Shown here one piece after another: positions 29,811-37,974 of a stretch of DNA of 50,038 bases. Source of the DNA: Methanobacterium sp. UBA353 (GTDB lineage Archaea; Methanobacteriota; Methanobacteria; Methanobacteriales; Methanobacteriaceae); the NCBI GenBank assembly GCA_002496805.1, contig DALO01000015.1, positions 6,637 through 56,674 on the forward strand. Reading direction: 5' to 3'. The position numbers and the translations under genes were made by a program. The notes under the pieces are model-generated. The model made no database searches. It had not been told where the DNA came from and worked only from the letters and a program-made list of their open reading frames with translations. Position 1 is the first letter of the stretch. Every line of letters begins with the position of its first letter.

Positions 29811-30989
29811 CTATTTTCTGCGACAAATATCCTGATAACAAGCTGCTTGCATTCCATAGTTTTTAACCATACCTGCAATTTCTCTTTGATCCATCTTCTT
29901 ATCTTCAAAGGACACAGCTTCCTCATGATACAAACTAAAGGGGGATTTTCTTCCTAAAATATGTATACTGCCTTTATGTAGTTTTAAACGTACAGTTCCA
30001 CAAACTCGACTCTGCATATTGTCAATTAGCTGGTCCAAATCATCTCTTAAGGGTTCATGCCATAATCCATTATAAACCAGTTCAGAATAGGTTAATGATA
30101 CAATTTCGGAGAATTTAAGCTCTTCCCTACTCAGGACCAGTTGTTCCAAGGCACGGTGAGCTGTTATTAAAAGACAAGCTCCTGGTGTTTCATAGTTTTC
30201 CCTTGATTTAAGGCCAATGATACGGTCTTCCATTATATCTATTCTGCCAATTCCATGCATGCCGGCAATTTTATTGCACTGTTGGATAATATTCAAAGGG
30301 CCCATCAGCTCTCCGTTAATTTCCGTGGGGACTCCTTCCTCAAAGGATATTTCAATAATTTCTGGTTTATCAGGAGCGTCTTCAGTGGAACAGGTCCAAC
30401 TAAAGGCTTTTTCAGGGGTTTCCACCATTGGGTCCTCCAGAATACCTCCTTCTATTGAACGGCCCCACAAGTTCTCATCAATACTGTAAATCTTATCTGA
30501 AGGAAGTGAAATTCCATGAGACTTTGCATAGTCTATTTCTTCACTTCGAGTCAAGTTTAAATCTCTTATTGGTGCGATAACATCACTATCCGAATAGGAT
30601 CTAATGATAGACTCGAAACGAAACTGATCATTTCCTTTACCAGTACAACCGTGAGCTATAGCAGTTGCCCCTACTTTTTCAGCGAGTTTGACAATTTTCA
30701 TGGCAATAAGTGGCCGGGCTAGTGCAGTTGAAAGTGGATAACCTTCATAAACAGCATTGGCTTTGATTGCTCGGAAGATAAATTCACGAGCAAATTCCTC
30801 TTTAGCATCTATGGTATTATGTTCAAGTCCCATTTCAGTTGCTAATTTGGCTGGTCTTGTTATTTCATCCTCAGGTTGCCCCACATCAACACAAGCAGTT
30901 ATAACTTTTTTATCATATTCTTCTTCAAGTAATTTTATGCATACTGAGGTGTCCAACCCACCGCTGAACGCCAGAACAACTTTTTCCAT
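29811..30989 (-). CDS. argG: Argininosuccinate synthase
   Basis: A 392-residue ArgG. The PP-loop AFSGGLDTSVCIKLL (8-22) binds ATP, GCTGKGNDQFRFE (about 114-126) binds citrulline and aspartate, and YSIDENLWGRSIEGG follows (about 167-181). It condenses citrulline and aspartate to argininosuccinate in arginine biosynthesis. Length and all motifs are as expected. The start has a clear GGAG ribosome binding site. No other arg genes are nearby. Confidence 0.97.
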   Translation of the reverse strand: MEKVVLAFSGGLDTSVCIKLLEEEYDKKVITACVDVGQPEDEITRPAKLATEMGLEHNTIDAKEEFAREFIFRAIKANAVYEGYPLSTALARPLIAMKIVKLAEKVGATAIAHGCTGKGNDQFRFESIIRSYSDSDVIAPIRDLNLTRSEEIDYAKSHGISLPSDKIYSIDENLWGRSIEGGILEDPMVETPEKAFSWTCSTEDAPDKPEIIEISFEEGVPTEINGELMGPLNIIQQCNKIAGMHGIGRIDIMEDRIIGLKSRENYETPGACLLITAHRALEQLVLSREELKFSEIVSLTYSELVYNGLWHEPLRDDLDQLIDNMQSRVCGTVRLKLHKGSIHILGRKSPFSLYHEEAVSFEDKKMDQREIAGMVKNYGMQAACYQDICRRK

Positions 30990-31193
30990 TTTTAAATCTC
31001 CTTAATTCTTATCTTTCGCTGGTATTATTATAACGTTAGAATAAAATATTGATTTAGTTATGATGGCAGCCATATAAAAAACTTTATAACAATTGTGTTA
31101 ATGTAATTCTACAAACTTTAATAAATCATAATTCTTTTTTTTATTAACAAATCGTAAATTGCAATGTTACTCCCAATACAATTATTCATTGGA

Positions 31194-31772
31194 TTAAGCT
31201 TTGACAACCTTTTTCAACTGTTTCCAGTATAGATGAAAGTGGAATAAGGTGCTTACTACCATTATAATACCAAATTCAGCATGCCAAAAATCAATGGTTA
31301 AATTCCAGGAAGAGGTTATGCCTTGGGTAATGACAATCATCAAGATTAAACCGGTTGCTCCAGTTACCAGAAAGCTGATAATAAGGACATAATTCCAAAT
31401 TTTATAGAAAAAATCTCTTTTCAATCGGTTTTCTAAGTAAAAAAGGTAAGTAACCAGATAAATGATCAGGATGGTTATGGAGAGTGGAACTAGAAAATAA
31501 TTTTCACTCGGAACAGATTTAGCATTTTGAATATCAGAAGAACTAATATTCGCTGCATTTCTGTCTGTTTCCCTATTTTCTGAACTGTTATTACTGGATG
31601 ATCCTGAAGGGGACTGAGAATGGTCACATACACCATCTTGATTTGTATCTTCATATCGTGGGCATTGACCAGGAAATGGATCGTTTACAAGGCTGTAGGG
31701 GCAGTCATTCCAAGCATAAACGGCAATAGGGGTTAGAAAGATAATTAAAATCAATACATATATTTTTTTCAA
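31194..31772 (-). CDS. Exported membrane protein with DUF4405-like heme-type domain
   Basis: This 192-residue protein has a signal peptide (1-20), then an external segment with CPYSLVNDPFPGQCPRYEDT and a calcium-loop-like DTNQDGVCDHSQ, then a Ser/Asn-rich linker. Three or four membrane helices (about 92-185) follow, ending with DFWHAEFGIIMV and LFHFHLYWKQLKK. The paired histidines on helices of this shape resemble b-heme ligands of DUF4405/cytochrome-b-like proteins, but heme binding is inference. Its domain is a paralogue of the gene just upstream, with which it overlaps by 4 bases. It could pass electrons across the membrane. Confidence 0.7.
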   Translation of the reverse strand: MKKIYVLILIIFLTPIAVYAWNDCPYSLVNDPFPGQCPRYEDTNQDGVCDHSQSPSGSSSNNSSENRETDRNAANISSSDIQNAKSVPSENYFLVPLSITILIIYLVTYLFYLENRLKRDFFYKIWNYVLIISFLVTGATGLILMIVITQGITSSWNLTIDFWHAEFGIIMVVSTLFHFHLYWKQLKKVVKA

Positions 31773-32116
31773 TATTTTCCCTCCCTTTCTTTATTTTGAA
31801 GGCGATCTGGGATTTTCCTGACCTTGGATGATTTCCAGTAGGAGTGTATGTGAAACAGGGCAATCCAGAACATGGCTATGCCCAACTTAATGTGCCAGTA
31901 TAAAAAAACTTGACTAACTGGCAAAGCCAAACCATATTCAACAAGGCCCAAAAGTGTGAAACCAGTTCCAGCAGACACCAAAAATGTGAATAGAATTAAT
32001 ATGTTCCATAAACGGATGTGAACAGCCTTGTTTATAAAATTCTTATGATAAAGGGCGTAACTCCCAAAATAAGCTAATAACAACAGAATAGACACGATTA
32101 TAAAGTCATATATCAT
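31769..32116 (-). CDS. Small membrane protein, DUF4405-like heme-type domain
   Basis: This 115-residue protein has three or four membrane helices. Its FLYWHIKLGIAMFWIALFHI and HSYWK end repeats the WH..(L/F)GI.M....LFH.H.YWK pattern of the downstream gene, and earlier histidines (LYHKNF, VHIRLW) may serve as opposite ligands. It lacks the exported cysteine segment. Translation is coupled with the next gene through a 4-base overlap. It is divergent from the nitroreductase gene with 155 bases between them. Function in electron transfer is inferred from the histidine pattern only. Confidence 0.65.
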   Translation of the reverse strand: MIYDFIIVSILLLLAYFGSYALYHKNFINKAVHIRLWNILILFTFLVSAGTGFTLLGLVEYGLALPVSQVFLYWHIKLGIAMFWIALFHIHSYWKSSKVRKIPDRLQNKEREGKY

Positions 32117-32271
32117 AATAATCCTGATGGCCTTTTTTTTTAATATAACTTTTCTTTAATTATCGGATAAAAATTCTTCACTAAGATACTTTAATATATC
32201 AATGCTGTATTAATGTTTTTTAAGAAGTTAATTGTTATGTTGAAATAAATAGATCATTATCTGGTGTAAGA

Positions 32272-33024
32272 ATGCAAAAAAAGAGTAAATTTGTCCTAGG
32301 AGCGATTATATTGCTTTCAGCTTTTTTATTTGTTTACATTGGATATTCAGTTTTCACACAGTCAGTTGAAGTTAAAAATCAATCTCAAAATCAGTCTAGA
32401 GAGGTTTTAACCATCGTAGATCTTCCTCAGATAGAGATTGCCCGGAATATGTCTGTTGATCAAGCCATCCAAAATCGTCGTTCAGTTAGAAGATTCAGTG
32501 CAACTCCCCTCACTTTAAAGGATGTTTCACAACTTTTATGGGCTGCTCAGGGCATAACAGATTTTGAAAGGAATTTCAGGACTACTCCTTCTGCTGGGGG
32601 TGTTTTTCCAATGGAAATCTATCTGGTTGCAGGTGATGATGGTGTTCAGGAATTAGATGCTGGTATATATCATTATAATCCTTTCAATCACACATTAGAA
32701 ATGATTGTAAGGGGTGATATGAGATATAATCTTTCACAAGCTGCACATCAACAAAAATGGGTTAATGACGCTCCTATTAGTCTGATAATAACTGGAAATT
32801 ATCTTAAGATGCAAGACAGATATTCTGATAAAAATTTGAGCACTAGATTTGTGGATATGGAAGCAGGCCATATTGGTGAGAATATATATTTGGAAGCAGT
32901 ATCTCGTGGGCTGGGAACAGTGGCCATAGGATCATTCTATGACGATCAGATGATAAATCTTTTAAAGTTACCTGCCAATGAAACTCCTATTTACATTTAT
33001 CCCGTTGGTAAAAAGGATAATTAA
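32272..33024 (+). CDS. Membrane-anchored nitroreductase-family protein
   Basis: This 250-residue protein has an N-terminal anchor (residues 8-27) and then a nitroreductase (SagB/ThcOx-like) domain: RRSVRRFSATPLTLKDVSQL (about 69-88) binds FMN phosphate, TTPSAGGVFPMEIYLVAG (about 103-120) is typical of the SagB group, and ENIYLEAVSRGLGTVAIGSF the flavin-side helix. The anchor places the flavin domain outside the cytoplasm, which is unusual for NAD(P)H-dependent relatives. It is divergent from the two heme-type membrane proteins, suggesting that they form a joint redox system. Substrate unknown. Confidence 0.85.
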   Translation: MQKKSKFVLGAIILLSAFLFVYIGYSVFTQSVEVKNQSQNQSREVLTIVDLPQIEIARNMSVDQAIQNRRSVRRFSATPLTLKDVSQLLWAAQGITDFERNFRTTPSAGGVFPMEIYLVAGDDGVQELDAGIYHYNPFNHTLEMIVRGDMRYNLSQAAHQQKWVNDAPISLIITGNYLKMQDRYSDKNLSTRFVDMEAGHIGENIYLEAVSRGLGTVAIGSFYDDQMINLLKLPANETPIYIYPVGKKDN

Positions 33025-33124
33025 TAAAAATAATGATTTTAAGGAGGATAATAAGGTTCAAACATGATAAGAGTGTTTGTAACTTCTGATTATATGGTGA
33101 ATAATGAGGGTCTGTGGTGAAGAT

Positions 33125-33841
33125 ATGCGAGTTGATATTTCAACTATTGCACCAGATACTGGTGGGGATATTACTCTGAACAAAAAGTTCATGAAAGAAT
33201 TAGTCCCTGGTGAAATTGGAAAAAATATTATTGATCTAGCAAAAAAAGGAACTCCCCTGTTAAAACTTGGATCAGGGAATCCTCGTATTTTTTTATGTGC
33301 GGGGATACATGGTAATGAACTTCCACCCCAATTAGCGTTTTTTCAACTACTGGATTATCTTGAAAATATGGAAATTCGGGGAACACTATTTATGGTGCCC
33401 ATAGCCATCCCTTACGCCACGATGAAAAATTCACGCAGGTTTCAAGGATGGGATATGAATCGTAAGACGTCTAAAAAAGGATATATATCTAATACTATCT
33501 TAAAAACCGTTCAAAAATTAGCGGTTGCTGCTGCAGCAGATTTCCACTCAACTCAGCCTCAAAGTAATCCTGGAGTGGAAAGTGTGTTCTGTTCTAAAGA
33601 ACCTTGTTACAAGAGTTTTCAAATAGCTGAACATATAACCAACCAAACATCTTCAAAAATCATATCACAAGAAAAAGCAGGTATTTTATATGGTGGGGCC
33701 TTAGAAGATGAGTTAAATATTAGCAAAATCCCCGCAGTGACTTGTGAAGTTGTTTCCAGAAACGGTTTAGTAGATCAAGGGAGTGTTGAAAGATCTTTTC
33801 TACAGATGAAGTCTTTCATGAGGTTTTTCAAGGTTATTTAA
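33125..33841 (+). CDS. Succinylglutamate desuccinylase/aspartoacylase-family protein
   Basis: About 238 residues of an M14-like zinc hydrolase. The zinc site is GIHGNELPPQLAFFQLL (H..E, about 60-76), with the second histidine in ADFHST near 143-148, and PAVTCEV near the C-terminus carries the catalytic glutamate region. Such proteins cleave amide bonds of N-acyl amino acids or related compounds; the exact substrate is unknown. An in-frame ATG at 33104 exists, but 33125 has a better ribosome binding site (GGTGA). Confidence 0.82.
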   Translation: MRVDISTIAPDTGGDITLNKKFMKELVPGEIGKNIIDLAKKGTPLLKLGSGNPRIFLCAGIHGNELPPQLAFFQLLDYLENMEIRGTLFMVPIAIPYATMKNSRRFQGWDMNRKTSKKGYISNTILKTVQKLAVAAAADFHSTQPQSNPGVESVFCSKEPCYKSFQIAEHITNQTSSKIISQEKAGILYGGALEDELNISKIPAVTCEVVSRNGLVDQGSVERSFLQMKSFMRFFKVI

Positions 33842-33919
33842 CATTTTTTTCACTTTCAATTCAAATATCTAATGATCGTAGTGGATAAAACTTATAACAA
33901 TCATTTTTAAATTGATATC

Positions 33920-34648
33920 ATGTCTTCTTATAAAAAACATATTTTATTCTCACTTTTAATGGTCATTCCATTCTTTCCAGATGTATATTATTTGTCTTTG
34001 GCAGTTATCGGTGCTTCGATGGTTGATCTGGATAACAGTTTTCGCTACAGAAACCTGTTTATAATGGCCCTTTCAGGGGGAATTCTTGCATTCATATTAC
34101 AATTTTTAAAATTAACTCCATTTCCAGGAATTTTGCTGATTAGCATTGCACTTTTTTTCTTTTTAGCCCAACACAGAGGATTTGTTCATTCAATTCCAGG
34201 AATATGCTTAACTACATTCTGTCTGGCCATTTTCATTTTAAGTTTCCAAAACATTTTAATCATTTTTAAACTAGATTACATGGTGGCAATTTACTTGACA
34301 GCAATTATAATGGGTGTCATGATCCTGAATAGAGGGGTGTTGATTTTATATGCTTTACTTGTTTCTGTTGGAATTTTTTTGATGCCTAAAACCAATTTTA
34401 ACTTTTTATACATCTACACTGCACTGTTTGTTGGTTCTTTAAGCCATCTGTTTCTGGACCTTTTCACAGGGAATGGTGTTAAACTTTTTGAACCATTATG
34501 GAAGCACAGTTTTGGAAAATTAGAAGGATTGTTCTTTTTGGTGGTATGGGCAATTTTTGTAGTTCTATTTAATTTTTATCCGGGAAATGATTTCATCCTA
34601 ACCTTTACCATGTTTATCAATAACATTATTGGAGTATTCCAAATATAA
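33920..34648 (+). CDS. YdjM-like membrane-bound metal-dependent hydrolase
   Basis: A 242-residue membrane protein with about seven helices. The family motifs are IGASMVDLDN (about 30-39; D of the metal site), AQHRGFVHSIPG (about 89-100; histidines) and GSLSHLFLDLFTGNGVKLFEP (two parts, about 177-197; H and D). These are typical for the YdjM/DUF457 group of membrane metal-dependent hydrolases. The substrate is probably lipid-like but unknown. No operon partner: the flanking gaps are 78 and about 390 bases. Confidence 0.85.
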   Translation: MSSYKKHILFSLLMVIPFFPDVYYLSLAVIGASMVDLDNSFRYRNLFIMALSGGILAFILQFLKLTPFPGILLISIALFFFLAQHRGFVHSIPGICLTTFCLAIFILSFQNILIIFKLDYMVAIYLTAIIMGVMILNRGVLILYALLVSVGIFLMPKTNFNFLYIYTALFVGSLSHLFLDLFTGNGVKLFEPLWKHSFGKLEGLFFLVVWAIFVVLFNFYPGNDFILTFTMFINNIIGVFQI

Positions 34649-34785
34649 ATCATTTTAAAACGTTTTTAACACTTACTTTAAAGAAAAATTACAATGTAAA
34701 CTGTAATTCATTATAAAGGTGAGAATAACTTTTTTTTTTATCATCGAAATTTATAAAAGATTTAAATAGAGTCATCTGGACACTA

Positions 34786-34853
34786 ATTTCGATGTTTTCC
34801 TGACCATCGAAACAGCGCACCCAACAATAGTCTCACCTGATTAACTCTTTTTT
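34786..34853 (+). ncRNA. Candidate small RNA with own promoter and terminator
   Basis: The 389-base gap 34649-35037 contains AAGATTTAAATAG (34757-34769), almost the same box as before tRNA-Cys. Transcription from it should begin near 34786. From there TTTCGATG (34787-34794) pairs with CATCGAAA (34805-34812) as a hairpin, followed by a C-rich single-stranded part with TCTCACCT (34831-34838) and a T-run (34848-34853). No ORF is present. A second CATCGAAAT (34742-34750) and AGGTGAGA (34717-34724) lie upstream of the promoter and are complementary to the hairpin and tail. Not matched to a known family. Confidence 0.55.
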
Positions 34854-35037
34854 AGGATAAATATATCACTTCATGGCATAATAATTCATAATATCTGAAG
34901 AACCATGGATTTTTAAACTTTAAAGCATTTTATCTACTATTTCATAGTTTTTAATCCATACAGTGTAATTAAGAATTTTTAAATAATTGTAAGAAAATAG
35001 TATTAGCCGAAGATAAAAATAATTCTAAAATAAACTC

Positions 35038-35514
35038 ATGGTTTTTTTCATGAATACCAGTTGTGAGTATTGTCAGATCATTGGTGGATATGGGGAACTC
35101 ATTTGGGAGACAGATTATTGGAAAATATATCTTGCACCAAGTCAGCGCTATCTGGGAACTTGTGTGGTAGCCCTGAAAAGGCGTTCTCAAGATTTATCCC
35201 AAGTAGAGGATGAAGAATGGATTGATTTTGCTTATGTTGTTAAAAAACTTGAAAAAGCCCTGGAAACTACTTTTAACCCCACACTTTACAATTGGAGCTG
35301 TTTTAAGAACTCAACTTTCAGGAGTAAAAATCCTAATCCAGAAATTCACTGGCATTTTATTCCCCGATACAAATATCCAGTGAATTTTGATGGTATTGTT
35401 TTTAAAGATCCTGATTTTGGCCACATTCCTCTTCCAATAAAAAAAGAGATTCCCGAAAAAACAATGGAAAAATTGGCCCAAAAAATAAAAAAACTTCTGA
35501 TTTCAAACATCTAA
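35038..35514 (+). CDS. HIT-family protein
   Basis: A 158-residue HIT-like hydrolase. It starts with a CEYCQIIGGYGELIWET zinc/binding segment and carries YLAPSQRYLGTCVVALKR in the middle. Its histidine motif is in NPEIHWHFIPRYK (about 107-119), a variant of the usual HxHxHxx with HWH, so catalytic competence toward nucleotides is uncertain. The start could be the ATG at 35038 or the one at 35050; neither has a good ribosome binding site. It is followed after 19 bases by a DUF488 gene, with which it is probably cotranscribed. Confidence 0.8.
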   Translation: MVFFMNTSCEYCQIIGGYGELIWETDYWKIYLAPSQRYLGTCVVALKRRSQDLSQVEDEEWIDFAYVVKKLEKALETTFNPTLYNWSCFKNSTFRSKNPNPEIHWHFIPRYKYPVNFDGIVFKDPDFGHIPLPIKKEIPEKTMEKLAQKIKKLLISNI

Positions 35515-35533
35515 GTTAATTCAGGTTGTAAAC

Positions 35534-35887
35534 ATGATACAAATTAAAAGAGCATACGAAGAAGTAAATGAAACTGATGGTTTCAGAATATTAATTGATC
35601 GTTTATGGCCCCGTGGCTTAAGCAAGGAAAAATTAAAGATAGATCTATGGCTTAAGGAAATTGCTCCATCCAATGAGCTTCGAAAATCATTTGGACATGA
35701 TCCCCAGAAATGGGAAGAATTCCAATCCCAGTACATAGATGAGCTTAAGGAAAAAACAGATCAATTAGAACAAATCAAAAAAATCGAAGAAAAAGAAGGA
35801 AATTTAACCCTAATTTATGCAGCTAAAGATGAAAAACATAACAATGCTGTGGTTTTATTGGAAATACTAAAAAATTATCAACAATGA
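35534..35887 (+). CDS. DUF488 family protein
   Basis: A 117-residue DUF488 protein with the signature RILIDRLWPRGLSKEKLKID (about 19-38), WLKEIAPSNELRKSFGHDP (about 40-58) and LTLIYAAKDEKHNNAVVLLE (about 91-110). The family is common in bacteria and archaea, and of unknown biochemistry. It lies 19 bases behind the HIT gene. Full length and intact. Confidence 0.9.
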   Translation: MIQIKRAYEEVNETDGFRILIDRLWPRGLSKEKLKIDLWLKEIAPSNELRKSFGHDPQKWEEFQSQYIDELKEKTDQLEQIKKIEEKEGNLTLIYAAKDEKHNNAVVLLEILKNYQQ

Positions 35888-35933
35888 AATTTTCAAGTAA
35901 AAATCTTCATGATTTTGAATATTATAAATGTTT

Positions 35934-36086
35934 TCATTCATTGTGTGTCACGGTAGCTTTTTTCCAAACCACCTCCGTATAATTGAGACGATTAATGTTT
36001 TTCGCGGGTCCTGTCAAGTTATACAGTATACTCACAGTTTTTTCAATTATTTCGCTGCATATATCCTCAAAAACAATTTTTAACAT
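35934..36086 (-). CDS. Short ORF, 50 codons, unassigned
   Basis: On the minus strand the ATG at 36086 opens 50 codons with a balanced amino-acid composition (LKIVFEDICSEIIEKTV at the start, RLNYTEVVWKKATVTHNE at the end). There is no ribosome binding site, so it would have to be leaderless, and no homologue is recognised. It may be a real small protein, a gene fragment, or chance. The rest of the gap 35888-36425 holds the ehb promoter region. Confidence 0.25.
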   Translation of the reverse strand: MLKIVFEDICSEIIEKTVSILYNLTGPAKNINRLNYTEVVWKKATVTHNE

Positions 36087-36346
36087 CTAAAATTAGAGTA
36101 ATCAAGCCTATATTCTCAAATATTTCCTTAAATTAGAACATTATCTTTCAAATTTTCTTTTTAATTATAATTGGACATCTCATCTTCTAAAACATCTCAC
36201 AACATGGATCAGGGCATGGAAATTTCGTTTTTATCAGGAGTAAAAATTAATTTAGTTATATTTATATATCATGTTTTATAATGATGAATTGTAATTTAGC
36301 ATGGTCATAATATGGCCAAGATGAATCCCATAATTGGAATGAAAGA

Positions 36347-36365
36347 TATAAATTCGGGATTTATA
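36347..36365. promoter_or_regulatory. Inverted repeat upstream of ehbA
   Basis: TATAAAT-TCGGG-ATTTATA lies about 60 bases before ehbA. It may be an operator or a leader hairpin. A TATA-like TTTATATAT stretch stands further upstream at about 36258-36266. Confidence 0.35.
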
Positions 36366-36425
36366 ATTTCGCAATGTTAACTGTTGATGATACATCGATA
36401 TTAAAGATTAAGGGGCTAATTTAAC

Positions 36426-37010
<585 letters not shown>

Positions 37011-37011
<1 letters not shown>

Positions 37012-37280
37012 TGGATGATATTTTTACTATTATAAAGGCTGTTTTACTCCTAACATCCGCTGTTCTGGTGCTTTTAGCAGCTTTAGGAATATTAAGGTTT
37101 AAAGATGACCTTGAACGGGTGTTATACGCTAGAATACATATATTGGGGGTGGCAGATGTTGCCTGCATTCTGGCCCTTCTGGTTCTGGGAGAACCACTAC
37201 TAGCTGGAGCTTACTTCATACTGGTTCCTTTTGCAGCTCATGCCATAGCCAATGGGTTCTACTATGGGGAGGATAAATAA
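37011..37280 (+). CDS. ehbC: Energy-converting hydrogenase B subunit EhbC
   Basis: 89 residues. The MrpG-like signature LVLLAALGILRFKDDLERVL and ARIHILGVADVACILALLVL is clear. Three helices. It overlaps its neighbours on both sides by one base (TAATG type), so translation is coupled. Confidence 0.93.
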
Positions 37281-37513
37281 TGATTGAATATATACTCATG
37301 ATAGTCACGATTTTAGGAGCAATCCTAGCGCTTATGCAAAGAGATCTTCTAAAAGCAGCTATTCTAACCGGAGTCCCAGGGGCTGCCATAGCTTTCCTAT
37401 ACCAGTATCTTCTGGCTCCGGATGTGGCCCTAACTCAGGCTATTGTAGGATCAGCCATTATTCCAGTGTTTTTTGCTTTGGCAGTCTATAAAACACGCAG
37501 GGTGGAGGAATAA
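37280..37513 (+). CDS. ehbD: Energy-converting hydrogenase B subunit EhbD
   Basis: 77 residues, two to three helices, of the DUF4040/MbhD type: LKAAILTGVPGAAIAFLYQY and LAPDVALTQAIVGSAIIPVF. Corresponds to a part of MrpA/MrpB-like antiporter subunits. Gap to ehbE two bases. Confidence 0.93.
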   Translation: MIEYILMIVTILGAILALMQRDLLKAAILTGVPGAAIAFLYQYLLAPDVALTQAIVGSAIIPVFFALAVYKTRRVEE

Positions 37514-37515
37514 TT

Positions 37516-37878
37516 ATGATAATAGATGTTCAATTAGCTTCACTGTTTACAGCTGTAGCACTGGTTGTTATAGGAATTTTTGCTGCAGTTTTCCTTGATA
37601 ATTTAATCAAAAAGGTCATCGGACTGGCTTTCATTGGCGATGGTGTTAACCTGTTTTTGATCTCAATGGGGTACAAAGCCGGTGGAATAGTCTACATACA
37701 ATTACCAGGAATGGCAGCAGACTGGTTTGCACAAAATTCTGCTTATCCCCTTCCTTTTGCTCTAGTATTAACCAGCATTGTTATTGGCGCCAGTACCATG
37801 GCAGTGATGCTGGGAATTATAATTGTACTTTATAAAAAACGCGGATCCATCAGCGCATCCAAGATTCTGGGAGAGTAG
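37516..37878 (+). CDS. ehbE: Energy-converting hydrogenase B subunit EhbE
   Basis: 120 residues of the MrpC/NuoK type with three helices: KKVIGLAFIGDGVNLFLISM and LPFALVLTSIVIGASTMAVM, ending LYKKRGSIS. It lies in the ion-translocating part. A 96-base gap with a structured element separates it from ehbF, much longer than other gaps in the operon. Confidence 0.93.
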   Translation: MIIDVQLASLFTAVALVVIGIFAAVFLDNLIKKVIGLAFIGDGVNLFLISMGYKAGGIVYIQLPGMAADWFAQNSAYPLPFALVLTSIVIGASTMAVMLGIIIVLYKKRGSISASKILGE

Positions 37879-37913
37879 TCAAATGTTCTGGTTCAATTCT
37901 AAACAAATTATAA

Positions 37914-37968
37914 ACCTCCTTTCAGGATTGAAAATCCAAATCGGAGATTGTAATGATAATAAGGAGGT
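37914..37968 (+). promoter_or_regulatory. Hairpin hiding the ehbF ribosome binding site
   Basis: ACCTCCTT (37914-37921) is perfectly complementary to AAGGAGGT (37961-37968), the Shine-Dalgarno site of ehbF, whose TTG start is 7 bases away. Inside, GGATT (37925-37929) and AATCC (37933-37937) form a small hairpin. The 8-base stem could block or modulate translation of ehbF. Confidence 0.6.
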
Positions 37969-37974
37969 CATAGT

